From Venturia oleaginea (taxonomy: Eukaryota; Ascomycota; Dothideomycetes; Venturiales; Venturiaceae), in the NCBI GenBank assembly GCA_013176395.1, contig JABMLP010000013.1:744001-808000 (forward strand): DNA of 64,000 nucleotides. Reading direction: 5' to 3'. A program made the translations under genes and the position numbers. Positions 35,356-48,106 of this stretch are shown in pieces. The notes under the pieces were generated by a model. It worked only from the letters and a program-made list of their open reading frames with translations. It was not told the DNA's origin and searched no databases. Within the stretch, counting starts at the first letter, position 1. The number at the start of each line of letters is the position of its first letter.

Positions 35356-37994
35356 CGGGCTGCTTCATAACTATCGCTTTGTCTCCAAGCGTTGCTGTAT
35401 CAATAATGTATGAAGATAATATGGGTGGTGGTGGTGTTCTTTTGCGTCCAAAGCTGGGTGACACTAAGTTTTCCAAGGATCTCGGACATACGCTGGAGTT
35501 GTTTGTGCCGTGCGAATGGAGGGTAAGATCCCTTCATCTGGATTGTTTTCCGCGTATACCTTTTTTTTTTCTTTTTCACGATTCTTTAAGTGCGATTTGC
35601 ATGCACCCCTCGTTCTCACCAAGGGGACCTGTTTCTGTCACGTCAACCATATGGTTTTAGTGGTGGACATCTCTCTCCTCTTGTGATAACGGATGGCGTT
35701 GGTACTACTCATGGATGGGCATCAAGCTGAGGCATTGATTGGGAACATTCACACGCACTTGATGGATACTTGAAAAGCGATGAATCTGAAAAGGGATATG
35801 CTTCTATGTTTATATTACGCTCAGCCGCGTTGATGCCCTTAATCTCCGGGTTGAGAATTGATTGGATCTACTGTCTACAAACCTGCTTTTTGTTCACATG
35901 CGCTACTGATTTCGCCTGGACATTGACGACCAGGATAGAATCGAGGCTGAATGGAAATCTGATTTTGCAATACTCGCACCGCCCGCCTTCAAAGCATCCT
36001 TTACAAGCTTCTTGACAAGTCGAAAGTCGAGAGAAAGAGAAAAGTCAGTTCCTGTCGACTCAATCTAGTCGTCCGACTTTCCGAATCCCAAATGGAGTTA
36101 ACGACCTATGCACAGCAGAGACTTATTACCTAACGTTCCACACCTTACAATCAGCCTTGTGATGCAATTTCCTTGGATTGTCCGATCGTCCGATTCATCG
36201 TAGAAACCATCCCATCATATATTGATCAGCAAAATTTGGCGCCCAGCAATCTTTTCGTCAGCAGATCATCCGAGCCTATCCCCTTTTTAAAATAGATATG
36301 TTAAGCCTTGCGATGAGTTGATGTAATCGCCTTGTCGCTCCTGCCCTATCGGGGTTAAATTATGCCGTGCTTGCTGCCATGGTTGCCTTGTAGCCTTTTC
36401 CGAGTCCCCTGACGATCATATTCTTACACTTCATCTGTCTTCTTCTCAACATTTCTCATGGGCTAGTTTTTGGTCTTTGTTGTTTGTAACGCTTTCCAGC
36501 TCCACTACTTCAACGCCTGGATTGTTTCTTCTGATCTCTATGTCTGAGATGGTGATTGTGGGTCTTCGGTGCCATGACGTTCGTGGGTATGAGCTGAGCT
36601 GGCGGTGCTTCACAGCTTCATATATCCAGCGAAGAAGAGAGAAGGGAAGGTTTCGCCATCTTCATGATACTTTGGCCATGATTGATCAGGCTTTGATGAA
36701 AAAGGTTATCATTTGATGGATTTGGACCCTTCACTGCTACACAAGGTCAATCGATTCGACGCCCTGCGGACAGCTGAGATCGATACATCACTCACAACCT
36801 CAAGCTTGACGTTGAAAAATCTGCATAGCTTTTTTCCGACTGCCATGGACTCACTGGTCTCGGTCCTGAATGTTTGGCGATAGAAGATCCGATGGCGACT
36901 TTGGTGCGAACGAAAAAGAGCTTCATTCCGTAAACCAGACGTAAGAAAGTGGAAGTAACTCATGATATTCATGTCAGATTTCGGATTGAAGGTCCGAGCT
37001 ACAAGAGCGCTGGTGGTTTGGGTATGAGCAAAAGCAGTAGGGTACCCATTGCTTTTTAGGAGTAAAAGAACTGGCTGACATGGTATCTTACGGACGGTTC
37101 GATTGGATCCTGCAACTATCATGTGGGCGCATCGTAGAAGGAAAGAGTGGTGAAGTATATTTCTTATACACTTCGAAGTTGGGACGAATGCGCCCGAGTA
37201 CTTTAGTTCTCTGTCCTTCGACATTGAATTAAAGTAATGGCGAAGTTGGTTAATCTCTCGAAATCGATACTCGAAACTGGCTGACATCGATCATAACTGA
37301 TTTCGACTTTGAGGGATATCAACTCAAAGGAATGGCGCCTTGATTATTGCACTGGCGGAATGTCACTGCCCAAGTGAAGATGAGATGAGTTGAGGTAGGA
37401 GGACGATATGATCTCATCAATCGCTTTCGTGAAATGGTAAACAAACTGCCCTTTCTATCGCACTCAAAATTTTCAGCTTTCTCTACAACCACAAACATCA
37501 CTCCTTTGGCCACGCGTCCATTGCATTCATCTCCCAGCGCTACATATTCGTCAAACATCATTTCAACTGGAGTCTTCCTGCTCTTTCTGCTTTCACGAGG
37601 CTGTGTTGTCGATCTCGACGTGGGCAATTGCGAACGCGCCGTGGTCCTTGCGCATACAACAAATCCAACACCCAACCACCCATCTTTATCCAAGCATCGA
37701 ACATCACAGACATTCGTTTCGCAGTACGGAACCCTTCACTTCAGTAAAAAGTACCTCGCCCAGATTCGCCGAACATCTCACGCCCTTCCATCACGCGGAA
37801 GACTTGGACGTCGATACTACAGCAACGATACCCCACACGCAAAATCCCAAACACCCGAGACTCGCTTCAGTCACGACACTCCCGTGTCTTTTTGGATCGC
37901 CAGGTCAATTACGCTACAATCTTAGCATCATATCACAACCATATTCGCCAGTCACATCGCAAGCGCCGCGTCTTTATGAACGCACGCCTTGGGG
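35356..37994. other. intergenic region and kinase leader
   Basis: No gene is supported in 2.6 kb. The left part is the C2H2 gene 3' flank. From about 37430 the plus strand becomes C/T/A-rich with open frames containing early ATGs (for example 37434), which may be upstream ORFs in a long leader of the kinase gene rather than protein-coding exons. Confidence 0.45.
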
Positions 37995-40900
37995 ATGGAG
38001 CGATACTATCAACAAACACCGCAGTCAACACACCGGCGGGCACTGGGAGATGGAACGTCCAGGGCAAACATGAGGAGCGCGACCATAGCTGAGACTCCGG
38101 AAAAATCTCCTCTCAAGATTGGTCAAGCAATGCCGAAAAACGAGTCCCTCGTTGGCAATGGTAGTCTCGCCGTCCGCCATACGCTTGTTCAGTCTCCGCA
38201 GCACAAACTTGCCCACAAGGTCTCCAACTCGGAGTTCGACTCCAAGCGAAACTCGGCTGTGTCAAACGCTTCTACCAATGGCTCGGGGACTGCGCGAAAG
38301 AGGAAGACGCACATTGGTCCATGGCAGCTAGGTTCGACTGTTGGCAAAGGAGGTACTGCTCGCGTCAGAAAGGTCAGGCACATCGTCACTGGACAAACAG
38401 GTGTCGCGAAGATCGTTGCCCGACCTGTGGCAGAGAAGTCCCGGGCGTTGAGCTTAATGAACCTCGTCAACTCCCAGGATGGATCCTTTGGGGTTGACAA
38501 AAACATTCCATTAGGTCTGGAGCGCGAAATCGCCATCATGAAGTTACTAGACCATCGCAATATCGTACGGCTGTACGATGTCTGGGAAAATAGGAACGAG
38601 ATGTAAGCGTCTTGGTTCTTTCTGCCGAGTGAAGCTAATTTGCACTAGATATCTGATCATGGAACTTGTCGAAGGCGGAGAGTTGTTCGATTATGTAGCT
38701 CGTCGCCAACGCTTGGAGGAGGATATCACCGTCTTCTTGTTCCGCCAGATCATTTGCGCCCTATTGTACTGCCATCGGCTTCATATCCACCATCGAGACC
38801 TCAAACCCGAGAACATCCTTCTGGACTATCGTGAGATGTGTGTCAAACTTGTCGACTTTGGCATGGCAGCTCTACAACCCGCGGGCAACCTTCTTACTAC
38901 TCCTTGCGGTAGCCCACACTATGCGGCGCCGGAACTCTTGTCCTCGAAGGCTTACGATGGTGGACAAGCTGATGTCTGGAGCTGCGGGGTGGTTCTGTTT
39001 GTCATGTTGACTGGCTATCCTCCATTCAACTTCCCTTCGGACCCACACAACCAGATGACTGAGGACAAGAAGCTAAAGGCTTTGTTTCGAGCAATCCACG
39101 ACGCAGATTACAAGCTGCCATCAGCTTTGAGCAATGAAGCCAAAGACCTTCTCACCAAGATTTTCATTCCGGATCCGCACAAGCGGATCAAAATAGACGA
39201 GATATGGCAACATCCTTTCCTCCACAAGTACGATGCAATGTACAACATCCCGCCCATGAAACGAATCGAGAGTTTGATTGGTCCACAGCCTACGATAGAG
39301 GGTTGGGTACCTCTCACGGCCAAACGTATTTCTCCTGACATTTTTCGAGCTCTACGAACGCTCTGGCACAGCGAAACAGCTGAGACACTAATCCGCAAAT
39401 TATGCAACGATGAGCCCAACCAAGAAAAATATTTCTACAATGCTATGCTGAAATACCAAGCGGAAAATCTCCAGGACTTCCAAAAGAATACAGCTGATGT
39501 TGGATACTCTGCGAGTGACTACCAACATTCCAGACCTGCCATGAAACATGAGCCGATGCCTTCAGAATCAGATTCTCGATCGACGCGAAGCAAGTCTACC
39601 TTTTCCATTTGTGGCAGTGAGCATCTCCAGTCTCGCCACAGCTTCTATGAGATACCAGTGTCTGAAGCGAGCTACGATCCTTTCCGTGCTTCGAGAGATC
39701 CAGTAACAATAGCCAAAGGTGATTTTGCAAATGTCACAGTCCGCAGAGTGCAATCCAACGGGAGTCGGAGAACATCGCTGGGAAACCATGGAAGCTCACT
39801 GAGAGTTGAAGTATTGCGGAGAGATAGCCGGCGCAGCTCGAAACGCGTTTCGAGATATTCTTCCACCAGTGTCTCTCTTCGGGGTTCGCCCACTTCTCGA
39901 GGCCACATTCGAGGGAAAAAAAGTTCGAGATCTGCTTCTCGGCTGTCATTGGGGAGCTCAGCTTTGGTGAGCAGCTCTCCACTCACTGCCATCCGCCGAA
40001 GCGATGTTCGGAAACGCAGTGTGCAATTTTCTCATTTGCGAAAAAGCTCAACGGCAAGCGCTCTGACATCCTGCGCCGATTCCAGTCTGTCGTTCAGCAC
40101 TCCGTCTCGAACCTCAAAGCAAACCAAGAAGCTGGGGCATCCCACACGGAATAGCTTTCCCTTCGCCGTCGGGCCTGTACTGCAGCAGCATAGCCTGATC
40201 CGGTCGAAGAAGGAAAACCCTGGGGGCATAATGCCAACTTCTCGTACACGCAAAGCGAGAGACATTGATCAAGAAGCTCGAAAGATCAGCTCTGAACTGG
40301 AGAAAGCATGTGAGGAAGCCTTCTTCCGATCGTCCATCAGCTCAAGTGGACGAGGTTCTCTGACCGAGAAGCGTGCACCTCACAATGAGACGCCTCCATC
40401 TTCTCTATCTAAACGCTCACCTTATGAGATTCAAAAGGATGCTTTCTTCGACAAGATCGCTCAGAAGCCATTACCGCCAACACCTAGCACGGACACGAAG
40501 ACGAGTTTACAGACTGCCGAGACACCTGGCACATACACTGCACGCGAGATGAAAGATTTGCGCGAGAGACTGGCTGCAAGATACGAAATGGAGGGTACCG
40601 CCAATGATGAACAATTCAATGAGGTATTGAATACACTAGATGTTTTGATGTCCCCCATCGCAGCGAGAATGTCTGGAGAGTCGCAACGTGCTGTGTCAGC
40701 GCCTCAGCCCCATCACGATTACCTCGAGGACTCGAACTTTTTGTCAGTAATTCCTGAAGAAGGTCGATATGCGGACAATGATGACCCGTCGTCTAAACAT
40801 GGAAAATCCACGCGCTGGCCGCATCGGGCTTTTACTGAGCCGCTGGACCGCTCAAGACAACCTATCAACAGACACGAACATCCTGAAACAACAATCCGCC

Positions 40901-42336
40901 TTGTTCAGTCTTCGTCCCCAGTGCAACCACCACAGCCTTGGGCTCCTCTCAACATTCGCAAACAGAGCTCTACTATTTCCAGATCTAGTTCGCGGGCTGA
41001 AGATCAGTCGGGGGAAATCATGGAAAATTCTCATGTTCTCGTGCGCCAGCTTTCCAGTAAGTCTTTGCAAACGCGTTCCAATCATCGCAGGTGATTTTCT
41101 CCGATTACGAGGCCGAGCTAACGCGACCGTCTAGTGTATGACCAGATGCGCACTGGCTACAACAGAATAGATGACAGCGACGTGTTGCGTACTCCCAACC
41201 ACTCCTCCAAGGACAGCAGAAATGGTAGGTTCAACTATTACGGCGACTCTTCTTACACTGAGAGGAGCTCGCCCAAACTCTGTAAGTTCACGCGTTCGGG
41301 GCTTACTGGCCACCTAGCTAACTTTGATGAAGGTGACGACGAAGACTCACATCCTCAGGCTGGTCGATTTGAGCACTTGAACGACCGCAAGGGCACTCGA
41401 GATGTTCGTTTTGGAAGCACCAGCCCGAAGAAAGTGCACGGAGAGAAGACGCGCTTCTTCGGCATGTTCAAGAAGAAGAAGATTGAGCAAATTGTCGAAG
41501 AAGAGGGCGTGGGTGAGAATGCGTCAATGGCCGAGAAAGAGTCCTTCAAAGGTGAGGACAAAGGTATCTTCTTGCGCGTAGAACTCCCGCTGACAGACTG
41601 CTTTAGCGACACCAAACATTGGAGACAAGATCCTGGGAATGCAGAACGATCCGCTCATGAAGTCAACTTCAAGCGATAACGTCTCGAAGTTGTTTGGCTA
41701 TCTCCAGAAGATTGCGCAACCTTTCTTCGATCAGTTCGCGTCCTTCAAACCAGCTTCAGCCGTGATTCCTCTTGCTGTCAGCCGTGCCACTGCTTGTAAC
41801 GCGATCTTGAGGGAGATTCAGACGCAAGCGCCTGGTTTGGAGATCTCCGACAAACAGCCAAATTGCTTCACTCTTGCTTGCAAAGTCAATGCAAAACGTA
41901 AGTTGTGCATATATCACCGTTAATGGCCACAGAGCTAATATTCTGGACAGATATCAAAGGCGTCAAGAAGAACTGCAACTTCGACTTGGAAATCTTCGCT
42001 GTTGACAAGCATGACCAGGCGGTCAACTACTCAGTCATGCGCATCACTCTCACTCGTGGCTCTTCTGTCACTCTCCGCCAGGTCGCGATGGAGATTGACT
42101 CCCGATTGAGCGCCAACAACCTTGTTGTCAAGTCCAAAAAGATCGCTGATGAACTCTGCGACACTCTGGGACAGGGTCTCCGCCGTTCTGACTGGATCTA
42201 CATGTCCGATGGCGAGGTCAATCACGAAGACAAGCAGATTCGCATCAATTCTGACCGCGCTCTCAATTATGCGCGCGAGATGGACAAGATCAACCCTGTC
42301 TATGCGCCTGGATATGCTCGCAATACTCACTTTTGA
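37995..42336 (+). CDS. HSL1: Hsl1/Gin4-type Ser/Thr protein kinase
   Basis: Exons are 37995-38602, 38649-41056, 41135-41281, 41333-41551, 41607-41897 and 41951-42336 (1352 residues). These septin-associated kinases (Nim1 group) promote mitotic entry by antagonising Wee1/Swe1. The kinase domain spans about residues 110-395, with VGKGGTARVR, the Lys in VAKIVAR, IHHRDLKPEN near 250, DFGMAAL near 272 and an APELLSSKAYDGGQADVWS segment. A long Ser/Arg-rich disordered middle follows, then a C-terminal KA1-like membrane-binding fold from about residue 1210 (CNFDLEIFAVDKHDQAVNYS). The 51-nt intron 41282-41332 is a stop-free multiple of three and less certain than the others. The ATG at 37995 is the first in the open frame. 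Confidence 0.9.
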
Positions 42337-43337
42337 GTGGAAGACGCGCTTCACGACGTACACACTCTTCACAGACACGCTCTCAAACGACTTAGCGACG
42401 ACAAGAAACTCTCTGACCTCACTTTTGTTTTGTCCCATGCTTGTTTTCTCTCTCCGTCCTGGAAGGAAGACTTTATCCATTATCCCCACTCAGCTGTGTT
42501 GGATGCAATGAGGTCCTTTGGATGCGAGACAAACGATTGGGATTGTTCAAGACGACGGAATGGGTATCCTCTTATGGTGCGTTTTGTCTCATTTGCAGTA
42601 GTGTGTGGATATGTAGGCTACGGCCTCTTTTACTTGCTTTTCCTTTCTTCTCGTTCTTTTGTTTTGTTATGTACAGATTTGGGCGGATTCACCGGTTACT
42701 ATGACTCTCCCTTTGAGAGGGGCTGTGTGCTTATCTGGCGCTGGTGGCTTTGCTTTCTTTGAGGATGGGTATTTTGAGCGCTGGCGGCTTTTTTGGGCGT
42801 TTGCAATTGTGATTGTGGGGGCTCGGTGTGGATGGAGGGAGGGGATTGTGTAATTTTTCTGCTTTGCAGATCTAGGTAGAAAATGCGATACGAGACTTTG
42901 AGATTTTACAGTTGTCGTTTGCTGCCGGAGTGCTGTTTGTGTGGGATTGTGGACTCGGAGACGGCAGGAATTATGGCTCTACCTAAGGTTTGGAAGAAAG
43001 CGGTGGAGGCGATGGGGCAGTGGTGACGGTGGGTGTGATAATGATTAAATGGACTATGGATTTGACTAATGCTTTGATCCCTATTGTGTATTGTCTTGCA
43101 AAAAGGCATTTAGTCTATTGGCCAGTGACATCTCCTTGATCTACTCTCGGATGGTTCTTTCAGGCAACGGAATTGTCCTTCTCTTGCGGTGCGATGGTGT
43201 ACAAGGGAATGGAGAGAGGTAGGGTGGAGAATATGATCCGGGATTCGAGGGCGTGAGAGGCACTGAGCAAAGGCAGTCATCTGTGGCGAAGGAGAAAACA
43301 TGGAGGGATGGACTGTATTGAATGTTTATGTATTGAA
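42337..43337. other. kinase 3' flank
   Basis: T/G-rich sequence on the plus strand follows the kinase stop codon. No supportable gene, RNA or repeat was seen in this 1-kb stretch. Confidence 0.45.
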
Positions 43338-43914
43338 TCATATGCACGTTACGAAGATCAGTGCCGGCCTTCTCTCTTCGTTTTGCGCGAGGAAAATCCT
43401 CCCGGATTTTGAAAGATGCAACGGGATATACCGTTTACGAGTCCCGAAACCTCCTTTTGATGTGGGTGGATTTTTGCACCTTTTTGATATCCTTCTCTTG
43501 ATCTGTTCTTGTGGGGGCACCTTTGGGGGTAGGTAGGCTGGAATGCAGACGAGCTCGAGCGGTAAAAGGTAAGCGGGGGATTTTAGAGGAGAGTAGTCAG
43601 CTGGATACTTCCGAGACGGGATGGGGCGAGTGCTACGAGCAGCCTTTATGCAGCGGAACTCGAACTTGGCAGCAGGAAATTCTGTGCTTGAGCAGCTTCT
43701 GCTCGTAAGTGTCGGAGTATCGGATCTGTATGTTTGTATTCCTCGTCTGCCGGTGACTGGAGTGTTGTTGAACTGGTTGACGACATCCTCGCAGGCATTG
43801 CGAGACTCGAGGCTGTGCTGGTTAGTGAGTGAGGTATAGTTGTGGGAGGTGTGGATGTACCGAGCGAAGCCACCTCTATAATCGTTCCCAGAGCGAATCT
43901 TGAAAGGTGGGAGC
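43338..43914 (-). CDS. possible 3' exon of an unrecognised minus-strand gene
   Basis: One minus-strand frame stays open for about 190 codons with no ATG, GTG or TTG start, ending with a TGA at 43338-43340, so a start-based ORF search misses it. A strong acceptor-like sequence (pyrimidine tract then CATTCAG) precedes 43914. The first 55 codons (for example GGFARYIHTSHNYTSLTNQH and NACEDVVNQFNN) end mostly in C, as in the real genes here; the later part is basic and less convincing. No domain is recognised and the upstream exons were not found. The strand is A/C-rich, which lowers stop frequency, so chance is possible. Confidence 0.3.
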
Positions 43915-44876
43915 TGAATGGAAGATGGAGAGGAGGGATGCGATAGTATTTTGTGGATGTGTTTAGGGAAAGGCTAACTTGTCTCTTTGGAGCTGCGTGG
44001 ACTCCTGCATTCGTGTGAAGGAGAGGAGGATGATGGAGAGATAGGTCCGATTGACAAGAGGCAGTCTCGAGATTCTGGAAGGATGTTTAGCACAAGGCTT
44101 CGTCGTCAGGAGATGCAGCATTCCGGTACAATCTGGGAACGTTTGGAGAGAAAGGAGAGGGCGACTAATGCTGCCTCTGAGAGATTTACAACCGTAAGAT
44201 GGTGAAGCGGAGGGACATGAATTGTATTTCCGAAGTGCCTTGAAGGGGAGAGAGTGCTAGAGAATCTGATGGAGGACGCCGGTGCAGCATTGTAGAGCTA
44301 GAGGATCGAGAAACTTCGGATATTGTGCGAAGCGTCGTCATTGTCAGAAGGACGCGTCCTCTCCCGTTGGAGATACTTTGGGGTGAGCCGAGGTCTTCGA
44401 GGAACAGAAAGGCGAGACTTGAATAGGTACGATACACAAACGTCTAAAACGAGTGTAATGAAGCGCGGTAAGTGCTGCTTGTGTGCAGCAACCAGCCAAG
44501 GATGTGTGAGGATAGGATGTGGTTCCTGTATGCTGTACCTAGTGTTCAAGCGCGATGAGCTTCAGGAGACCAATACAAACCTTAGCTGTAGAGAAGTCGA
44601 AGTTGAGTATAGCATATGCTAGAGGGCAAGATCCCAACACCACGAAAGGCGTTTGGCTTCATAGTGTTGCTCTTTATAAGAGTAGGATAACATAAAACAT
44701 GCAGACATTTCACGGAAGGGCAATTGATCGTTCCATCACCACAGCTCCAATGTAATTCTGGCAATATCACCGGGAAAACAAAGCTCTCTTTTGATTGATT
44801 GAAAAGAACTATCCCTTACTCCAAATACCAAATTCATACCTAAATCCTCACAAGGTACGTCGCGCCAGCCAAGAGA
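43915..44876. other. unresolved region
   Basis: If the exon to the left is real, its 5' exons should lie here on the minus strand. An ATG-led frame at 44336-44186 (start MTTLRTISEVSRSSSS) is a candidate first exon, but no join could be fixed. Nothing else was recognised. Confidence 0.3.
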
Positions 44877-45155
44877 TCATCTGGGGTGCGGACCTTCCAG
44901 ACCGTACAGATGGATACATGTACTCTCATAGCAGCGATGCAGATGCCAAATGCTTATATGGGAGATGGCGAGGACCTCCTCCAAGAACATCTGGCGTTCT
45001 GCTGTTCGCAGGCTGAGGGCCGGCACGATGCACCGCAACTCTCCAGAGGTATAGTAGCCCAGCTCTGCGGCGATGTCCTGCAGGGAGCGAGCTGGGTGAG
45101 TGCATTCCACCTGAGCGTGGAAGACGAGAGCGGCAGCGAGGCGGTGGTCGGTCAT
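44877..45155 (-). CDS. small hypothetical protein
   Basis: This ATG-led frame encodes 92 residues (MTDHRLAAALVFHAQVECTH to HLYGLEGPHPR). Nearly every degenerate codon in the first two thirds ends in C or G, as in the well-supported genes of this window, which is the main evidence for coding. It has five Cys and several His residues but no signal peptide and no known domain. The frame is open further upstream to 45356, where base usage becomes A/C-rich and unlike coding, so the internal ATG at 45155 is preferred. It may be part of a longer spliced gene. Confidence 0.45.
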   Translation of the reverse strand: MTDHRLAAALVFHAQVECTHPARSLQDIAAELGYYTSGELRCIVPALSLRTAERQMFLEEVLAISHISIWHLHRCYESTCIHLYGLEGPHPR

Positions 45156-48106
45156 TATGGTTGTAGAGAGGTGTAGAAAGGGAGCAGGAGGGCAGTTTTG
45201 GAGTTGGTGTCTGACAGGAGGTTGAGAGGGTTGCGTTTGTGGTGTTTTGAGATGGTTTTGGAGAGGATGTTGGTTGATGGTTGCTGTATTTGGATGATAT
45301 TGGACAAGCAGCTGGGTAGCAAGTAATCTGATGGCGTAGAAACCAGATATCCGCAATAGTATGAGCCTGTAGTTTCACCTGATGCCTGGTGGTTCAATAC
45401 TAAAGCTCCTTAGAGCGGTTGTGTGGGGAGGGTATGAAAAGGGTCAAACGAGCCTTGAGCTTCATCAAAACAACAACAACACATCAAGATACAATTATCC
45501 TCTCCATCATCATCATGCACACTCACATTACCTTCTATTTCATCATCCAAATCAGCTCAGGCTCTTGAGGCGCTTCAAGAGTGACTGCAGCCATCACAGC
45601 ATGTGGCTGTTGGCGGACCTCCGCCGCGTCAGTGACTTTCCACCACCACCTCGTAAGTCAAACCTCTTACAGTACAACCTCCAATTGGTATGATGAACCA
45701 GAGCACGTTCGGCCCCAGCATACTTGAAAACTGAATAGCTTCTCTTGTTTTCTCTGGTATCGTTTTGGGTCGGCGTAGTCGAGAACACGCGGTGCCGAAA
45801 TCAAAGCTCAGGTCTGACCTACCACGACTTGCCATTTACCATCGCACTCTGTCTCCTCTGAGTATAGCGCTGACATTTCACCAGACAGGTGCGCAATACT
45901 GGCAATGCACTCATCAGCGGAAAGCCCTTGACGCGTTAATGACTTGAAAGTTTCGACCACTATCACTGCAAGTCATCAACCCTCATCGCCACACAATATT
46001 TCCATCAAGTGATGAGACCAACGGTTTCAAATTTACCAAATACAGGTCCGCGCGAAAAGAAAGCCCGAACGTCCATACGGATACTTCCGTATCTCTAATC
46101 TTTCACCACACTCACTACACTCTTCACCTCACCTCCATTGAGCTGCGCCAACTGCGAGACCGGTTAGGCCACCAATTCCGCACTGAGCTCACCGGCAAAG
46201 ACTTGACAGTTTCGCCCACTACTATTATAAGTCATCAACCCTCATCACCACACACCACTTCCCTTCAAATGATGAGCCAAACCACTTCATTTTGACCAAT
46301 GAAGATCTGATTCACCATGCTGATACAATTTTCTCTGTAACTCTGATCATTCACCATACTCACCACACTCTTCACCTCATCTCCCTTGCTTGGGCTCTGC
46401 TGACTGCGAGACTGGTTACGCCACCGAATTTGTACTCAGCCCACCGGTAAGCACTTTCCTGTGTCCTCGCTCACGTACAGCATCTTCTAGACGCTTATCG
46501 GTTGAAGATATTGCAAAGTATGTCGCCAACCTCTTGTTTCATATACTATCCATCGCCGCGATGATTACAAACCAGAGTCCCGAAGCGAGTGGGACTGACT
46601 CCGAGCTCTTGCAGCTGGTTTCGGCCTAGCCTCACATAACCGTGGAGGGCGAGGAGCCCATGCAACAATGTGAAGAATCGACACATACAGATACTTCTGA
46701 GCGGCAACATCACATCACTACACACGCCCAACTGAGAAAGGCATCGCTAACAGCAGCCACAGGTCTTCAACGCGTCAAGCACGAGACAAGCGACGATGAG
46801 CAGCGAACATCTTTCCGGCAAGCTTTCTCCTCGTTCACACTCTTTCGCTTCAGGTAATTCTTCCTGTTCCTTGTCATGTTGGTTGTTGCTGATTGATACA
46901 GGCTTTTATCTTTTTTGGACTTGGCCTACTGCCAAGAACTTCCACATTCGAAACGAATTTTTCTGAGTAAGCCTCACTTCCCAGTTCCAGCCCGCTCGCC
47001 ATGATGAACAAACTTGTATTGTTGCTCCGAAGTGGTCCAAATTTCTGTTGAAGCCTTGCAGCTGGGTAGTCCAAAGGCTACTTAACCGCTCGAGGGTCAC
47101 AGTCCTGTACAGTTGACCCCAGCTGGTTTCGAGATGGTGCGATACCCGCGAGGATGGAAGAATTTTGGCCGTGTCGACAAAGACCACTCTGATTGCGAAC
47201 ATTGTCCTCCTTTTTGTTCCATTCTTTTGATTGGATTGTAGCTAACAAGACTTCGCAGGTTCCGGGTTTGCAGTAAGTTGAGCATCTCCGCAACATTGTT
47301 CACACAGCCACATAGACGAAGGAAAATCGAGGAGTACCCGCCTGCCTGAATCCGGTTGAGTCGCCAGACACCTTTCAGCAAGCTTTTCCTGCATCCAACG
47401 CGAAGGTGATGGGAGGCGAGGATCAGCACTGACTGACGATCATTTTCTGACGGCAATTCTGCGTCAAGATTTCGTTCCAGCACAGTGAGGGAGACTTGTG
47501 CTACCCAATCATTCAGATATCTCCATTCTCAGGAAAGCGCTTGGTCTGCAAGGCGCAATGCTTCAAATTGGTACGTCCAAACTCCTTCCTTCCTTTCCCA
47601 CTTTACATGATAAATCTTTTGAGAAAGAAATCTGGACCCAAACAGACTCATGGCTTGTTGGGCTGCTAGAACCGCGGAGGGTCGCATCCCCTCACTGTCT
47701 CTGGTCCTTCGGTTCGACCTGTTGCGGGAGGAGTTCAGACAATGTTGCTCTCCAATTTGCTTGATCTATCTGATCAATCCACACCGAACGCAAGCTTCCT
47801 TTCCAGTGATACTCAAGCGTTCGCTAACCAGCAACCAGGTATTTGTGGCGAATTTCGGGAGTAGTTTGAAGAGTGGCGCAAAAATTCTGGTACATCGAAT
47901 CGTCTCAAGCACCACATCGTTCTATGATTCAAACTTGAGCCTAGCCCATAGCTCTGGCCCAGAACACCTCGTAGCTTTTATGGTTGCTAGAACCGCTAAG
48001 AGTCTTTCCTTTTCCAGTACCGCAGCTAGTCCTTCTACTGGATTTTTTCGTGCAGGATGGGTCCACGACACTGATGGCAACTCCATACACTTGATCTGAG
48101 AAATTC
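45156..48106. other. intergenic region with tandem duplication
   Basis: The segment holds the diverged tandem duplication listed separately. Minus-strand frames at 47097-47483 and 47922-48128 are open for 128 and 68 codons but have no family signal; the second may belong to the gene at 48107-48637. No other gene is supported. Confidence 0.4.
45942..46452. repeat. diverged tandem duplication of about 257 bp
   Basis: Copy 1 (45942-46200) and copy 2 (46201-46452) align from ACTTGAAAGTTTCG / ACTTGACAGTTTCG through AAGTCATCAACCCTCATC, CACTCTTCACCTCA and ACTGCGAGAC to GCTCACCGGCAAAG / GCCCACCGGTAAGC. They differ by substitutions and indels, so the event is old. The sequence just before copy 1 (TGCACTCATCAGCGGAAAGC then CCTTGAC) looks like the tail of a third, older copy. 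No coding frame is conserved across the copies. Confidence 0.65.
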
